In this document: positions 27,340 through 36,030 of the stretch, piece after piece
Layout of the letters: every line of letters begins with the position of its first letter
How positions within the stretch are numbered: position 1 is the first letter of the stretch
DNA from: an uncultured Clostridia bacterium
Lineage (GTDB): Bacteria; Bacillota; Clostridia; Oscillospirales; CAG-272
DNA length: 64,000 nucleotides
Assembly: GCA_944381115.1 (NCBI GenBank)
Contig: CALWJV010000016.1
Span: 131,307 to 195,306, forward strand
Reading direction: 5' to 3'
Made by a program: the position numbers and the translations under genes
The notes under the pieces: generated by a model
What the model was told of the DNA's origin: nothing
Database searches by the model: none
Seen by the model: the letters and a program-made list of their open reading frames with translations, nothing else

Positions 27340-27888
27340 ATGCAGGCACCTCTAAAAGAAAAAAATGATATAAAAATCTTTATATTATATTTAATGCGTA
27401 ACATAGGATATCCTCTTGATTTTTCAAATATAACAGATATAGTGTTACAGGATGAAATAGTAAAATATTTTGATTTTGCCGAATGCTTCGCCGAACTGCT
27501 CGAAACCGGAAACATTGCCGAAATTAAAGACGAAAACGGCGAAACACTTTACAATGTCACAGAACAGGGAAAACATGTTGCGGATAATTTACAAAGTGAT
27601 ATTTTTATGATGATAAGAGAACGAAGCCTAAAAAGCGCATTAAGACTTTTGTCATTTAAAAAAAGAGGCTCCTTTATTAAATGCCAAGTCACTGCGCTTG
27701 ATGACGGAAGTTATTCGCTGTGTTGCCGTATAGTAGAAAACAAAGAAGAAGTAATGAATATAACGCTTAAAGTTGATAATAAAAAACAACTTGACAAAAT
27801 GACACATAATTTTCAAGAACGTCCTGAGGCTGTATATAAAGGTCTTATGACGCTTTTAACCGGTGAAATAAACTACCTGATAAACTGA
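27340..27888 (+). CDS. DUF4364 family protein
   Basis: 182 residues, starting at ATG 27340 because AAGGAGG lies seven bases upstream; the longer frame from 27316 overlaps this site. N-terminal winged-helix-like region (DIKIFILYLMRNIGYPLDFS, then YFDFAECFAELLETGNIAEI), followed by ETLYNVTEQGKHVADNL, which looks like the wing of a DNA-binding domain. The C-terminal part is a mixed alpha/beta domain of unknown role. DUF4364 is common in Clostridia and is thought to be a regulator by fold only. Single gene. Confidence 0.85.
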   Translation: MQAPLKEKNDIKIFILYLMRNIGYPLDFSNITDIVLQDEIVKYFDFAECFAELLETGNIAEIKDENGETLYNVTEQGKHVADNLQSDIFMMIRERSLKSALRLLSFKKRGSFIKCQVTALDDGSYSLCCRIVENKEEVMNITLKVDNKKQLDKMTHNFQERPEAVYKGLMTLLTGEINYLIN

Positions 27889-28006
27889 ACAAGTCAAAAT
27901 TTAAAAAATTTTAATTGATCCGTCTATAACCCCCTCAATTTATTTTTATAGTAAAAAAAATAAATATAAATATAATAAAAATATTAAATTTTTTTGAAAT
28001 AAACTA

Positions 28007-28035
28007 TTGACAATATGAAGAAAATAGTATATAAT
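28007..28035 (+). promoter_or_regulatory. Consensus sigma-A promoter for the sigma-factor gene
   Basis: TTGACA (28007-28012), 17 bases, TATAAT (28030-28035). Both boxes are perfect. The predicted start near 28042 rules out translation from the TTG at 28059 with a useful ribosome site, and favours ATG 28092. Confidence 0.85.
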
Positions 28036-28091
28036 GTTTTCAAAGTAGACGGGATTGTTTGTACATTTTGCAACAGAACGGAGACTTAAAC

Positions 28092-28640
28092 ATGTTCGGT
28101 AAAGAACTTGATGCCGTTAAACACGGAGATAAAAAAGCATTTGACGGTCTTTCAGAAAATTTTATGCCGTTAATAAATAAAGAAGTCCGTTCTGCCATTT
28201 CCCGCTGTGATGAACTTAACGGTCATTTTGATGAAATGAAGCAGGAAGCCCTGTTGGCACTTTACAATGCAACTCTGAATTACAATAAAAATGAAAGGGT
28301 CACCTTCGGTCTATTCGCAAAAATATGTATCCGCCGCCGAATAATTTCCTACGTAAGAAAAGAAAAAACACGTCTAAAAAAACTTAGAAAAAATGAGTCC
28401 GTTTCACAAGATATCAAAAAAAGCGATTCGCCTGACGAACTCTTGGAAATATTTGAAAAAAACAACGAGTTAAAAAAATTTTTAGAAAATAATGCCAGCA
28501 AATACGAAAAGAAGGTATTGGATCTTTACCTTCAAAAGAAAAGTTATGCAGAAATTGCAGGACTTCTTTGTAAAGATCAAAAATCTGTGGATAATGCTCT
28601 TTTCCGAGTTAAGTCCAAGATAAAAAAAAGGTTTTATTAA
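28092..28640 (+). CDS. Sigma-70 family RNA polymerase sigma factor (SigH/ECF-like)
   Basis: 182 residues from ATG 28092 (ACGGAGACTTAAAC upstream). Region 2 runs over about 17-85 (FMPLINKEVRSAISRC, then EMKQEALLALYNATLNYNKN and CIRRRIISYVRKEK). Region 4 is at the C-terminus (KKVLDLYLQKKSYAEIAGLL, then DNALFRVKSKIKKRF). The loop between is charged. It is smaller than SigA or SigE/F/G/K and lacks region 3, like ECF factors or SigH of Clostridia. No anti-sigma gene is adjacent. The regulon is unknown. Confidence 0.85.
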   Translation: MFGKELDAVKHGDKKAFDGLSENFMPLINKEVRSAISRCDELNGHFDEMKQEALLALYNATLNYNKNERVTFGLFAKICIRRRIISYVRKEKTRLKKLRKNESVSQDIKKSDSPDELLEIFEKNNELKKFLENNASKYEKKVLDLYLQKKSYAEIAGLLCKDQKSVDNALFRVKSKIKKRFY

Positions 28641-28650
28641 AATTATATAC

Positions 28651-28725
28651 CCGGATAGCTTAATTAAAGCACCCTGTGCCCGTCCAAGCACCGAGAGATG
28701 GCAGTTGAAGTCTGTCGATGGGGAA
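28651..28725 (+). ncRNA. Structured-looking leader ahead of the zinc-ribbon gene
   Basis: GC-rich patch in an AT-rich gap. It can form GCTT/AAGC (about 28658-28670), GCAC/GTGC (28669-28679) and ATGGCAG/CTGTC-AT (28698-28704 with 28712-28719, one bulged G), with loop TTGAAGT. It lies 30 bases before the ribosome site of the downstream gene. It resembles no riboswitch I know. Possibly a protein- or metal-responsive leader. Confidence 0.35.
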
Positions 28726-28754
28726 AATTATTTTATTGTTAGCGAGGTAACATT

Positions 28755-29030
28755 ATGTACGAGGACAAGACTTTAGTATGCAAGGATTGCGGCGAGGAAT
28801 TTATTTTCTCAGCAGGCGAACAGGAATTTTATGCAGAAAAGGGCTTTCAAAATGAGCCCCAAAGATGCAAAGCGTGCCGTGATAAAAGAAAGAGCGCAGG
28901 AAAACCACAAAGAGAGTTTTTCACAACTACATGTGCTAAATGCGGAAAAGAGGCAAAAGTTCCTTTTCAGCCTTCCAACGACAGACCTGTATACTGTAGC
29001 GAATGCTTTGCAGCATCTAAAAATCAGTAA
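28755..29030 (+). CDS. Small zinc-ribbon protein (zf-trcl family)
   Basis: 91 residues. Two CxxC pairs lie in each half: VCKDCGEEF with RCKACRDKR, and TCAKCGKEA with YCSECFAAS. It matches the zinc-ribbon family whose start is MYEDKTLVCKDCG. Soluble and cytoplasmic, probably nucleic-acid or protein binding; function not known. The ATG at 28755 follows GCGAGGTAAC. Preceded by a structured leader and followed by a terminator, so it is its own unit or shares the sigma-factor promoter. Confidence 0.88.
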   Translation: MYEDKTLVCKDCGEEFIFSAGEQEFYAEKGFQNEPQRCKACRDKRKSAGKPQREFFTTTCAKCGKEAKVPFQPSNDRPVYCSECFAASKNQ

Positions 29031-29062
29031 GGCTTCGTGTCTTAAGATTTGTACATCCATAT

Positions 29063-29106
29063 AACCGAATAATATCAACCGCTTAGGCGGGTTCGGTTTA
29101 TTTTTT
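29063..29106 (+). terminator. Terminator after the zinc-ribbon gene
   Basis: AACCGAA (29063-29069) with TTCGGTT (29092-29098), inner CCGC-TTAG-GCGG, then TTATTTTTT. Confidence 0.85.
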
Positions 29107-29177
29107 CTCGGCGCAGTCTATTTTCAATATGTTTATCGACAGCTCCTTTATTGAAACACAAAGGGTTATTTGGGTAA

Positions 29178-29231
29178 GCCTGTACAAGCAAGGCCGTGCG
29201 GTTTTAAACGCACGGTTTTTTCTTTACAGGC
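29178..29231 (+). terminator. Second, nested hairpin terminator
   Basis: CCGTGCG (29194-29200) with CGCACGG (29209-29215) followed by TTTTTT. An outer stem GCCTGTA (29178-29184) with TACAGGC (29225-29231) can enclose both the hairpin and its U tract. Confidence 0.7.
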
Positions 29232-29369
29232 GTATGGGTAATAAAAAGCCAAATAATAGGTAGACACCAATGATCATAAAAATAATACGGAGAAAAATTT
29301 AATATACAATTTTAAAAGACGTTTTAATAAAACAAACTAATCAGTTTTGTAAAATTTTAATTAAAATAC

Positions 29370-29398
29370 TATACAAATAAAAAATAATATGTTATACT
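29370..29398 (+). promoter_or_regulatory. Extended -10 promoter for rlmB
   Basis: TGTTATACT with TATACT at 29393-29398 and a weak -35 TATACA at 29370-29375, spacer 17. Confidence 0.5.
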
Positions 29399-29483
29399 GT
29401 ATAAAAATGATCTGTAGATTTGACCTGTAATTTTTTCTTTAGATCAAAATAAAATAAAGGTAGATCAAGCGGGAGAAATACGC

Positions 29484-30233
29484 ATGTATGAAAAAAACGG
29501 AATTTCCGAAAACGTAGTTGCCGGAAGAAATGCCGTTCTGGAACTTTTAAAGACCGGACGTGTTATAGACAAAATATTTATAAAAGACGGTGAATCGGAA
29601 GGATCAATAAAAAAGATCGCAGCTGAAGCAAGATCAAGAGGTATACCCACCGTCAGTGCCGGAAAGCAAAAGCTTGAGGAACTTTCGGGAAATATAAATC
29701 ATCAAGGTGTTGTCGCACTTACTTCAATTATAGAATATGTAAACATAGAGGACATACTTGAAAATGCAAAAAAAATTGGCGAACGCCCCTTTATAGTTAT
29801 AGCAGACGGAATAAACGATCCCCATAATCTTGGAGCACTTATAAGAGTTGCAGAGGGTGCAGGGTGCCACGGAATGATAATTCCAAAAAGAAGAAGCGCA
29901 ACCATTACTGCAGTGGTCGCTAAGTCATCTGCGGGAGCAATGGCACATCTGCCCATTGCAAAAGTAAGCAATATTTCAAATGCTATTGAGGAATTAAAAA
30001 AAGCAGGTGTATGGATATACGCCGCGGAGGCAGGGGGGACCGATTACACCGAAACGGAGATAATAACTCCGGCTGCGTTTATATTCGGCTCGGAAGGAAA
30101 CGGAGTATCAAGACTTGCAAAAGAAAAAAGCGACTTCATAATATCAATTCCGATGAAAGGTAAAGTCAATTCTCTGAACGTATCCTCCGCAGGTGCAGTA
30201 ATACTTTTTTATGCAAGAAAATTTTTCAAATGA
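29484..30233 (+). CDS. rlmB: 23S rRNA (guanosine-2'-O)-methyltransferase, TrmH/RlmB family
   Basis: SPOUT methylase, most likely acting on G2251 of 23S rRNA with S-adenosylmethionine. 249 residues. It has an N-terminal L30e-like RNA-binding domain (VVAGRNAVLELLKTGRVIDK) and a SPOUT domain: DGINDPHNLGALIRVAEGAG, FIFGSEGNGVSRL, then SIPMKGKVNSLNVSSAGAVI. In many Firmicutes rlmB follows cysS-mrnC; that linkage is broken here. The ATG at 29484 follows CGGGAG. Confidence 0.93.
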   Translation: MYEKNGISENVVAGRNAVLELLKTGRVIDKIFIKDGESEGSIKKIAAEARSRGIPTVSAGKQKLEELSGNINHQGVVALTSIIEYVNIEDILENAKKIGERPFIVIADGINDPHNLGALIRVAEGAGCHGMIIPKRRSATITAVVAKSSAGAMAHLPIAKVSNISNAIEELKKAGVWIYAAEAGGTDYTETEIITPAAFIFGSEGNGVSRLAKEKSDFIISIPMKGKVNSLNVSSAGAVILFYARKFFK

Positions 30234-30298
30234 CAAAATTTTTTACATTAAATAATTAAAATATGAATTATTTAAAAACCTAAAGGAAGGTCGGTTTT

Positions 30299-33200
30299 AT
30301 GGAAGAAACAAATAACGAAAAATCCATTAGCGATGCCGAAAAAAACGGCCTTGCCAAGAAAAAAGCAATAAACAAGGCGGCTTCATATTTTTCAGACGAT
30401 AACTCTCTTTTTGAGTTTGAGGGTTTTGAAATAGAACCGATACCGGAAAAAACGGAAATTCCGCCGGAACTAAAAAAAATTACAAATACGGAACATTTTG
30501 AAAAAACTTCCTCACACGAAGAAATGCAAACTGAAAGCATTGAAGGTTTTGCTGATGACAATCCGGAAAATATAAATTCCGCCAATGAGGTAATAACTGA
30601 AAATACCAAATACAGAGAAGAGTCGCAAAATGGCACGAAATCAGAATGTTCTGACGCCGTTCACATACAAGAGAGCCGCGATTCAACTGAAGAAAGTAAT
30701 CAAAAATCAGAAATAACTACATGTGAAATATCAAACGGTAATTCAGAGCCGGAGAAAGATACTGAAAGTACAGAATGTGAAAATACTGAAAAAGAAGAAC
30801 ATGAGTATACCGGTAAATCAGAACCCGGATATGTTTTTTCGGACGCACCACCGATTGATAATCATCGCAATAAAAATCTTTATTTTGAACAATTCGAAGA
30901 AAACAATATTCAAGACCCCATTATACCGGAAAGCGAACCGTTAAATGCCGAAGGACAGATAAGTTTTGACGTACCCGAACTTTACGATACAAACGATGCT
31001 GATAATGAAAATGAATCGGTCGGAGTCAGGGGCCAGATAAAATTTGACGGGACAGAGCCGAAAATAGTGCCGGTCAATATTAAACGATCAGAATCCGGGA
31101 TTACCTCCTCAGACCAATATCAATCGGAAGTTTTTGGCTCGAACGGTCAAAAATATTCTCAAGAGACCTCCGAATATGAAAAAAAACCGGAATATTCAGA
31201 AGAAATTCCATACAGTTCTGAATATAACGAAAATAATGACGGCGAAACCGTAAGCAATATATTAAACGGTGGAGACCCCCAAGAACCCAATCCTGATCTT
31301 AGTGCCGGTACTAAAGACGATATGCCAGAAAAAATTGATGAGATATCCGAAACCGATAACATATCTCTGTCAGAAAATGAAAAAGAGATCAGCAACGACA
31401 TATGGGATAACGAAGGAAAAGAAGATTGGGAAAAAAGAGAGCAGTTCTTAAAATATTGTAGATCACTAACGCTCCCTCCAATTAAGTCCGGAAAATTCGG
31501 TACTTCCGAAACCGACAACGTAAAAGCAAAGGCCAAACCTGCTTCATCCGGTTACCGTTACGCCGAATCTGAGCGTATACCTGTTTTTTCCGACGGATTA
31601 CACGGCGGAATCGACAAATCTGGGTACGCTGAAAGAGAAAAACGTTATTGTGATAACAGAAAAGAAAAACGCCAGATCGCTTTGAGGGAAAAAACACGTT
31701 CGTCTTATAGAATAATGATTTATACCGCATTCATTTTGTTTACAGTATTTTTATTGGAAGTTTTGTATTCTGTTTTTCTGAAAAAGACTGTATTGTTTGC
31801 GTCTGTAGAAATAGGATTGATAATTTTGGGAACTGCATTTGTCTGGAAAAGTCTTCTTGACGGGTTAAAATGTGCTTTGCGAGGTGCGTTTATTCCTGAA
31901 TTACTTGCCTTTTTTTCAATACTTTTATCACTGATTTATAATTTTCTTATTATATTTACAACTTTTTCGAATCAAACCGTTGCCCTTATCGGAATTCCGG
32001 GAGCGATCAGTATATTTTTTACTGCGCTATACCGCTATCTCATGTTACAACGTGAGGAAAAAGTCTTTGATGTTACTGCAGAATACGGAGATTATTGCAC
32101 AGAAGTCAGAATGGCAAGCTTCAAAGGATCTCCGGAAGAAATATCATTTGGAGGATACGCCGATGAAAACTCCTCCCTTTACAAAACAAACCATGTTTCA
32201 AGAATAGATGGCGGATATAATATTTTGCCAGTAAGAGATGAATGCTTTGGACTAATAAAAATATTTATTATTTGTCTTATATGCATTGCCATAGCAAGCG
32301 GTATAGCATTCGGATTTATCAACAATAATATATATCAGGGAATTTTCAGTGCATATATTCTAATTTCGTTTGCCTCTCCTTTATGCATATTTATTTCACT
32401 TGGTCTTCCCAGACATATGACCGCTGAGGCAGTTGCTGAAGAAGGAGCAGCAATAACCGATTTTGATGACGAAAGCGATGAATTTGATGAAAACGTCATA
32501 ATGATATCTGAATCGGAACTTTTTCCGCCTGAAAAAATCATTGTAACCGATACATTTTTAACCAATTCTCATTTTTTAGAAACACATCTTGCAAAAGCAG
32601 CAGCTGCATTCGGAAAAATTGGGGGTATCCTTTCCGGTCTTTTTAGCAACATAGATACTGATCCAAATAAATACAGAAACGCAGTAATTACAGATATTTC
32701 AAATAACGGTATATCGGTAAAAGTTGATGATTCTGTTGTAAGAGCAGGTGACGATGCGTACCTTGAAAAGCACGGTATAGAAATAGAACGGTATCCCGAC
32801 ATACCGCAAAAAAACACGAGAGTCCTATACATTGCAAACAACGGAGAATTTTTTGCAAGAATAGTAATCCAGTATAACCCTGACGAAAAACTTTGCCGTA
32901 AAATTTCAGAATTACGTCAGTCCAACACACTTTTTTCTTTTAAAACATGCAATCCATGCATAGACGCTCCGCTGGTTTTCTACACAACAGGACTTGAACC
33001 TGAACTCCTCAGAGTAGTAAAATACATGGTAGAAGACGATATCCCGGAAACAGACACCGACAGAGAAGGAATGCTTGTTTCAAAAACCGGAGCTTACGGA
33101 CTTCTTTGCGCTTTGATAGGGTATAAACGCCAAAAGAAACTTATACGGTTCGGGTGCAAATTTGCCGCATTTTCCGGACTTATCGGCGTATTTTTGGCGC

Positions 33201-33340
33201 TTATTATATCGCTGTTTGGGGTTGAATGGAAATATGTTGCATTGGCAATTATGGGATTTCATGCTGTTACATCCGGTATTGCAGCATTTATAAGCATATA
33301 CGGTATAAAACATGGACGAAAAAATAAACGCAGACTTTGA
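30299..33340 (+). CDS. P1B-type-ATPase-like membrane protein lacking all catalytic motifs (predicted pseudoenzyme)
   Basis: 1,013 residues. Residues 1-465 are acidic, Glu/Ser/Asn-rich and low in order. Eight membrane helices follow at about 471-494, 498-519, 533-556, 560-583, 651-673, 680-706, 950-973 and 978-1003. The loops match heavy-metal P-type ATPases: a 67-residue loop after helix 4 (actuator position), a 243-residue loop after helix 6 (P/N position), then two final helices. Helix 6 has SPLC (693-696) where CPC stands in CopA, followed by GLPRHMTAEAVAEEGAAI as in the family. The phosphorylation site DKTGT is absent (the spot reads SESELFPPE), TGE is not found, TGD reads TCN (883-885), and GDGxND is gone. 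The stretch VVRAGDDAYLEKHGIEIE to RVLYIANNGEF still resembles the family N/P domain. Start ATG 30299 after AAAGGAAGG. A function other than transport is likely; assignment by eye only. Confidence 0.6.
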   Translation: MEETNNEKSISDAEKNGLAKKKAINKAASYFSDDNSLFEFEGFEIEPIPEKTEIPPELKKITNTEHFEKTSSHEEMQTESIEGFADDNPENINSANEVITENTKYREESQNGTKSECSDAVHIQESRDSTEESNQKSEITTCEISNGNSEPEKDTESTECENTEKEEHEYTGKSEPGYVFSDAPPIDNHRNKNLYFEQFEENNIQDPIIPESEPLNAEGQISFDVPELYDTNDADNENESVGVRGQIKFDGTEPKIVPVNIKRSESGITSSDQYQSEVFGSNGQKYSQETSEYEKKPEYSEEIPYSSEYNENNDGETVSNILNGGDPQEPNPDLSAGTKDDMPEKIDEISETDNISLSENEKEISNDIWDNEGKEDWEKREQFLKYCRSLTLPPIKSGKFGTSETDNVKAKAKPASSGYRYAESERIPVFSDGLHGGIDKSGYAEREKRYCDNRKEKRQIALREKTRSSYRIMIYTAFILFTVFLLEVLYSVFLKKTVLFASVEIGLIILGTAFVWKSLLDGLKCALRGAFIPELLAFFSILLSLIYNFLIIFTTFSNQTVALIGIPGAISIFFTALYRYLMLQREEKVFDVTAEYGDYCTEVRMASFKGSPEEISFGGYADENSSLYKTNHVSRIDGGYNILPVRDECFGLIKIFIICLICIAIASGIAFGFINNNIYQGIFSAYILISFASPLCIFISLGLPRHMTAEAVAEEGAAITDFDDESDEFDENVIMISESELFPPEKIIVTDTFLTNSHFLETHLAKAAAAFGKIGGILSGLFSNIDTDPNKYRNAVITDISNNGISVKVDDSVVRAGDDAYLEKHGIEIERYPDIPQKNTRVLYIANNGEFFARIVIQYNPDEKLCRKISELRQSNTLFSFKTCNPCIDAPLVFYTTGLEPELLRVVKYMVEDDIPETDTDREGMLVSKTGAYGLLCALIGYKRQKKLIRFGCKFAAFSGLIGVFLALIISLFGVEWKYVALAIMGFHAVTSGIAAFISIYGIKHGRKNKRRL

Positions 33341-33372
33341 ATTACAAAATTAAAATATAATTTTAAATAAAA

Positions 33373-33409
33373 TGTAATTTCAGCGGGCATAAAGCCCGCT
33401 GAAATTACA
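33373..33409 (+). terminator. Perfect 16-base-pair hairpin after the P-type-ATPase-like gene
   Basis: TGTAATTTCAGCGGGC (33373-33388), loop ATAAA, GCCCGCTGAAATTACA (33394-33409). No U tract follows on either strand, so it may be a transcript-stabilising or Rho-assisted structure rather than a simple terminator. Confidence 0.5.
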
Positions 33410-33470
33410 GTTATTCTATTGAAGGGCGTTCTGCCATGTTTATTACGGATATTTATGAAAGGACATGAAA

Positions 33471-35321
33471 ATGAAACTTGACGCCATTTTGAAAAATGTT
33501 TTGAAACCCGGGCGATATACAGGCGGTGAATACGGTCAGGTCATAAAAAACAAAGACAAAATATCTGCACGATTTGCATTTTGCTTTCCTGATACATATG
33601 AAATAGGAATGTCAAATCTGGGAATGAAAGTACTTTATAACGCATTAAATATGATGCCAGATGTGTGGTGTGAACGAGTATATGCTCCTTGGCCTGACAT
33701 GGAAGAGCAAATGAGAAAAAACGGTATTCCGCTTTACGCGCTTGAAAGCCTTGATCCGGTAAAAGATTTTGACTTTATGGGGATAACACTTCAATATGAA
33801 CTTTGTTATACAAACGTACTTAATATGCTATCTTTATCGGATATCCCGGTTTACTCATTCGAAAGGGACGAAAGATTTCCGATAATCGTGGGTGGGGGTC
33901 CATGCACGTATAACGCAGAACCTCTCTGTGATTTTTTTGATGTATTTTCAATAGGTGAAGGTGAAGAATCTCTTACCGAAATGACCAGTCTTTATATAAG
34001 TATGAAAAAAGACGGAAGTTATACAAAAAGTAAATTTTTGCACCGTCTTGCAAAAATACCGGGTTTTTATGTACCATCTCTTTATAACGTAAAATATAAC
34101 GCTGACGGAACGATAAAAAGTTATACTCCGATATATGATGATATCCCGGAAAAAATACAAAAAAGGATCATAAATGATCTTGACAGCGCCCCATATCCGG
34201 ATAAATTTGTTATGCCGTACATAGAAACGGTCCATAACCGCATTACAGAAGAGGTATACCGAGGATGTATCCGAGGCTGCCGTTTTTGCCAGGCAGGTAT
34301 AATATACCGTCCGGTAAGAGAGAAATCACCTGAAAAAGTGAACGAGCAGATTAAATGCCTTTACGAAAACACAGGATACGATGAAGTATCCCTACTTTCG
34401 CTTTCCATTAGCGACTACTCCCGCCTTTCAAAACTTACCGAAATATTGCTTGAATGGACAGATAACGAAAAAGTCAGTCTTTCTCTGCCATCTCTGCGGG
34501 CTGATACTTTTTCAAAAGAACTTATGGACAGGATTTCTTCAATCCGCCAAAGCGGGCTTACATTCGCCCCCGAAGCAGGGACTCCGAGACTCCGGGATGC
34601 AATAAATAAAAATGTAACAGAGGAAGAAATTCTACATGCTTGCTCATTGGCGTTCGGCGGGGGCAAAGCAAACGTGAAACTTTATTTTATGATAGGCCTT
34701 CCCACCGAAACTTATGACGATATTTCCGGAATAAACGATATGGGTACAAAAGTCGTTGAACAGTACTATAAAACAGAAAACAGAGTTAAAGGAAGACACC
34801 CATCAGTAACGCTAAGTTGTGCGTGCTTTATTCCGAAACCATTCACACCGTTTCAATGGTGTGGACAGAATACTATTGAACAACTTACCCAAAAACAAAA
34901 TTTTTTATCAGAGAAAATAACAGACAAGCATTTACGTTTCAATTATCACGATGCAAAAGCGTCAAGGATAGAGGCAGCACTCGCAAGAGGAGACAGAAAA
35001 CTTTCTGCCGTTCTTTACGAGGGATTCAAACTGGGTATGCGTTTTGACAGTTGGGATGAATTTTTCAGTTATGAAAAATGGGAAAAAGCATTTAAAAATG
35101 CAGGGATAGATATGAGTTTTTACGCAAACAGAACATTCAGTACAGATGAAATCTTACCATGGGATATAATTGATATCGGTGTTACAAAAGATTTTCTTTT
35201 GCGGGAGTACAAAAAATCACTGGACTCAGTACCGACTCCGAACTGCCGGGAAAAATGTTCGGGATGCGGAGCAAACAGACTAGGGGGTGTTACGGCATGG
35301 TGCCCGAAAGTGTCAGAATAA
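33471..35321 (+). CDS. B12-binding-type radical SAM protein, TIGR03960 family
   Basis: 616 residues from ATG 33471 (GAAAGGA ends seven bases upstream; an ATG two codons earlier is too close to it). N-terminal B12-binding-like region (FAFCFPDTYEIGMSNLGMKV, VGGGPCTYNAEPL, IGEGEESL), then the radical SAM core with the cluster motif RGCIRGCRFCQAG (Cys-x3-Cys-x2-Cys). The C-terminus has GCREKCSGC-like cysteines (NCREKCSGCGANRLGG). The function is unknown. Its partner (TIGR03936, DUF2344) overlaps its 3' end, and in some Clostridia the two are fused. Usually a ribonuclease G gene follows; here it does not. Confidence 0.9.
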   Translation: MKLDAILKNVLKPGRYTGGEYGQVIKNKDKISARFAFCFPDTYEIGMSNLGMKVLYNALNMMPDVWCERVYAPWPDMEEQMRKNGIPLYALESLDPVKDFDFMGITLQYELCYTNVLNMLSLSDIPVYSFERDERFPIIVGGGPCTYNAEPLCDFFDVFSIGEGEESLTEMTSLYISMKKDGSYTKSKFLHRLAKIPGFYVPSLYNVKYNADGTIKSYTPIYDDIPEKIQKRIINDLDSAPYPDKFVMPYIETVHNRITEEVYRGCIRGCRFCQAGIIYRPVREKSPEKVNEQIKCLYENTGYDEVSLLSLSISDYSRLSKLTEILLEWTDNEKVSLSLPSLRADTFSKELMDRISSIRQSGLTFAPEAGTPRLRDAINKNVTEEEILHACSLAFGGGKANVKLYFMIGLPTETYDDISGINDMGTKVVEQYYKTENRVKGRHPSVTLSCACFIPKPFTPFQWCGQNTIEQLTQKQNFLSEKITDKHLRFNYHDAKASRIEAALARGDRKLSAVLYEGFKLGMRFDSWDEFFSYEKWEKAFKNAGIDMSFYANRTFSTDEILPWDIIDIGVTKDFLLREYKKSLDSVPTPNCREKCSGCGANRLGGVTAWCPKVSE

Positions 35322-35932
35322 AATTCAGGAAAACCGGTAGACTTCGCTATATTTCACATCTTGATCTTGACAGAACGGTAAGGACAGCCTTGGTCAGAAT
35401 AAAAATACCGGTTTGGTATACAGAGGGATTTAATCCTCATGCCAAAATTGTTTTTGCACAGCCACTGCCTTTATTTGCGGAAAGTGAATGCGAACTCCTT
35501 GATATAAAAATCACAGAAAAAATGCCGTTTGAGGAAATAAAAAGAAGACTTGAAAACGCATTTACAGATGATCTTCACATCCTTGACGTTTACACTCCTG
35601 AAAACAGTTTTCGTGATATAGCATTTGCCGAATACCGTATAAGCGGAAATTTTTCTGTCAACGAAAATCGGGTAAATGATTTTCTTTCAAAAGATATCAA
35701 TATAAACAAAAAAACAAAAAGCGGCGAAAAAAACGTAAACATACGCCCTCAGATATACAGTCTGAAGTTAAATTCCGACGGAACTATTACAACAGTACTT
35801 GACGCAAGCGGCAATTCGTATCTGAATCCTGATATTTTTTGCCGCGCTCTTCTTGGAGATAATGCTGATTTTTTAATTACGAGAACAAATTGGTTCCGGT
35901 CCGAAAACCATGGAATTACTGAATTCAGATAA
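35297..35932 (+). CDS. TIGR03936/DUF2344 protein, partner of the upstream radical SAM protein
   Basis: 211 residues from ATG 35297 (AGGGGGTG upstream), overlapping the previous gene by 25 bases in another frame. Core motif VRIKFRKTGRLRYISHLDLD, then TEGFNPHAKIVFAQPLPL, characteristic of the family. Possibly a tRNA- or rRNA-modification partner of the radical SAM enzyme; unproven. An in-frame extension to 35255 lies inside the upstream gene and is unlikely. The overlap implies translational coupling. Confidence 0.88.
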   Translation: MVPESVRIKFRKTGRLRYISHLDLDRTVRTALVRIKIPVWYTEGFNPHAKIVFAQPLPLFAESECELLDIKITEKMPFEEIKRRLENAFTDDLHILDVYTPENSFRDIAFAEYRISGNFSVNENRVNDFLSKDININKKTKSGEKNVNIRPQIYSLKLNSDGTITTVLDASGNSYLNPDIFCRALLGDNADFLITRTNWFRSENHGITEFR

Positions 35933-36030
35933 TAATAAAACACGGTTCATGTAAGCATATTTAGCACATAAATATCTAATGCTTTTTGACAGATATAAAG
36001 ATAAAAAAGATCGGAATTTTCAGGAAAATA

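Larger units (their letters stand above)
29031..29483. other. 453-base non-coding interval with two strong hairpins
   Basis: The first hairpin (29063-29106) ends the zinc-ribbon transcript. Between it and the second (29178-29231) lie about 80 bases without a reading frame. From 29232 to 29360 I see nothing. A promoter for rlmB lies at 29370-29398. Confidence 0.6.

Noticed and set aside
28651..28725. tRNA gene (TAGCTTAATTAAAGCA resembles a D-arm)
   Set aside because: No matching acceptor stem, anticodon stem or T-arm could be built around it.
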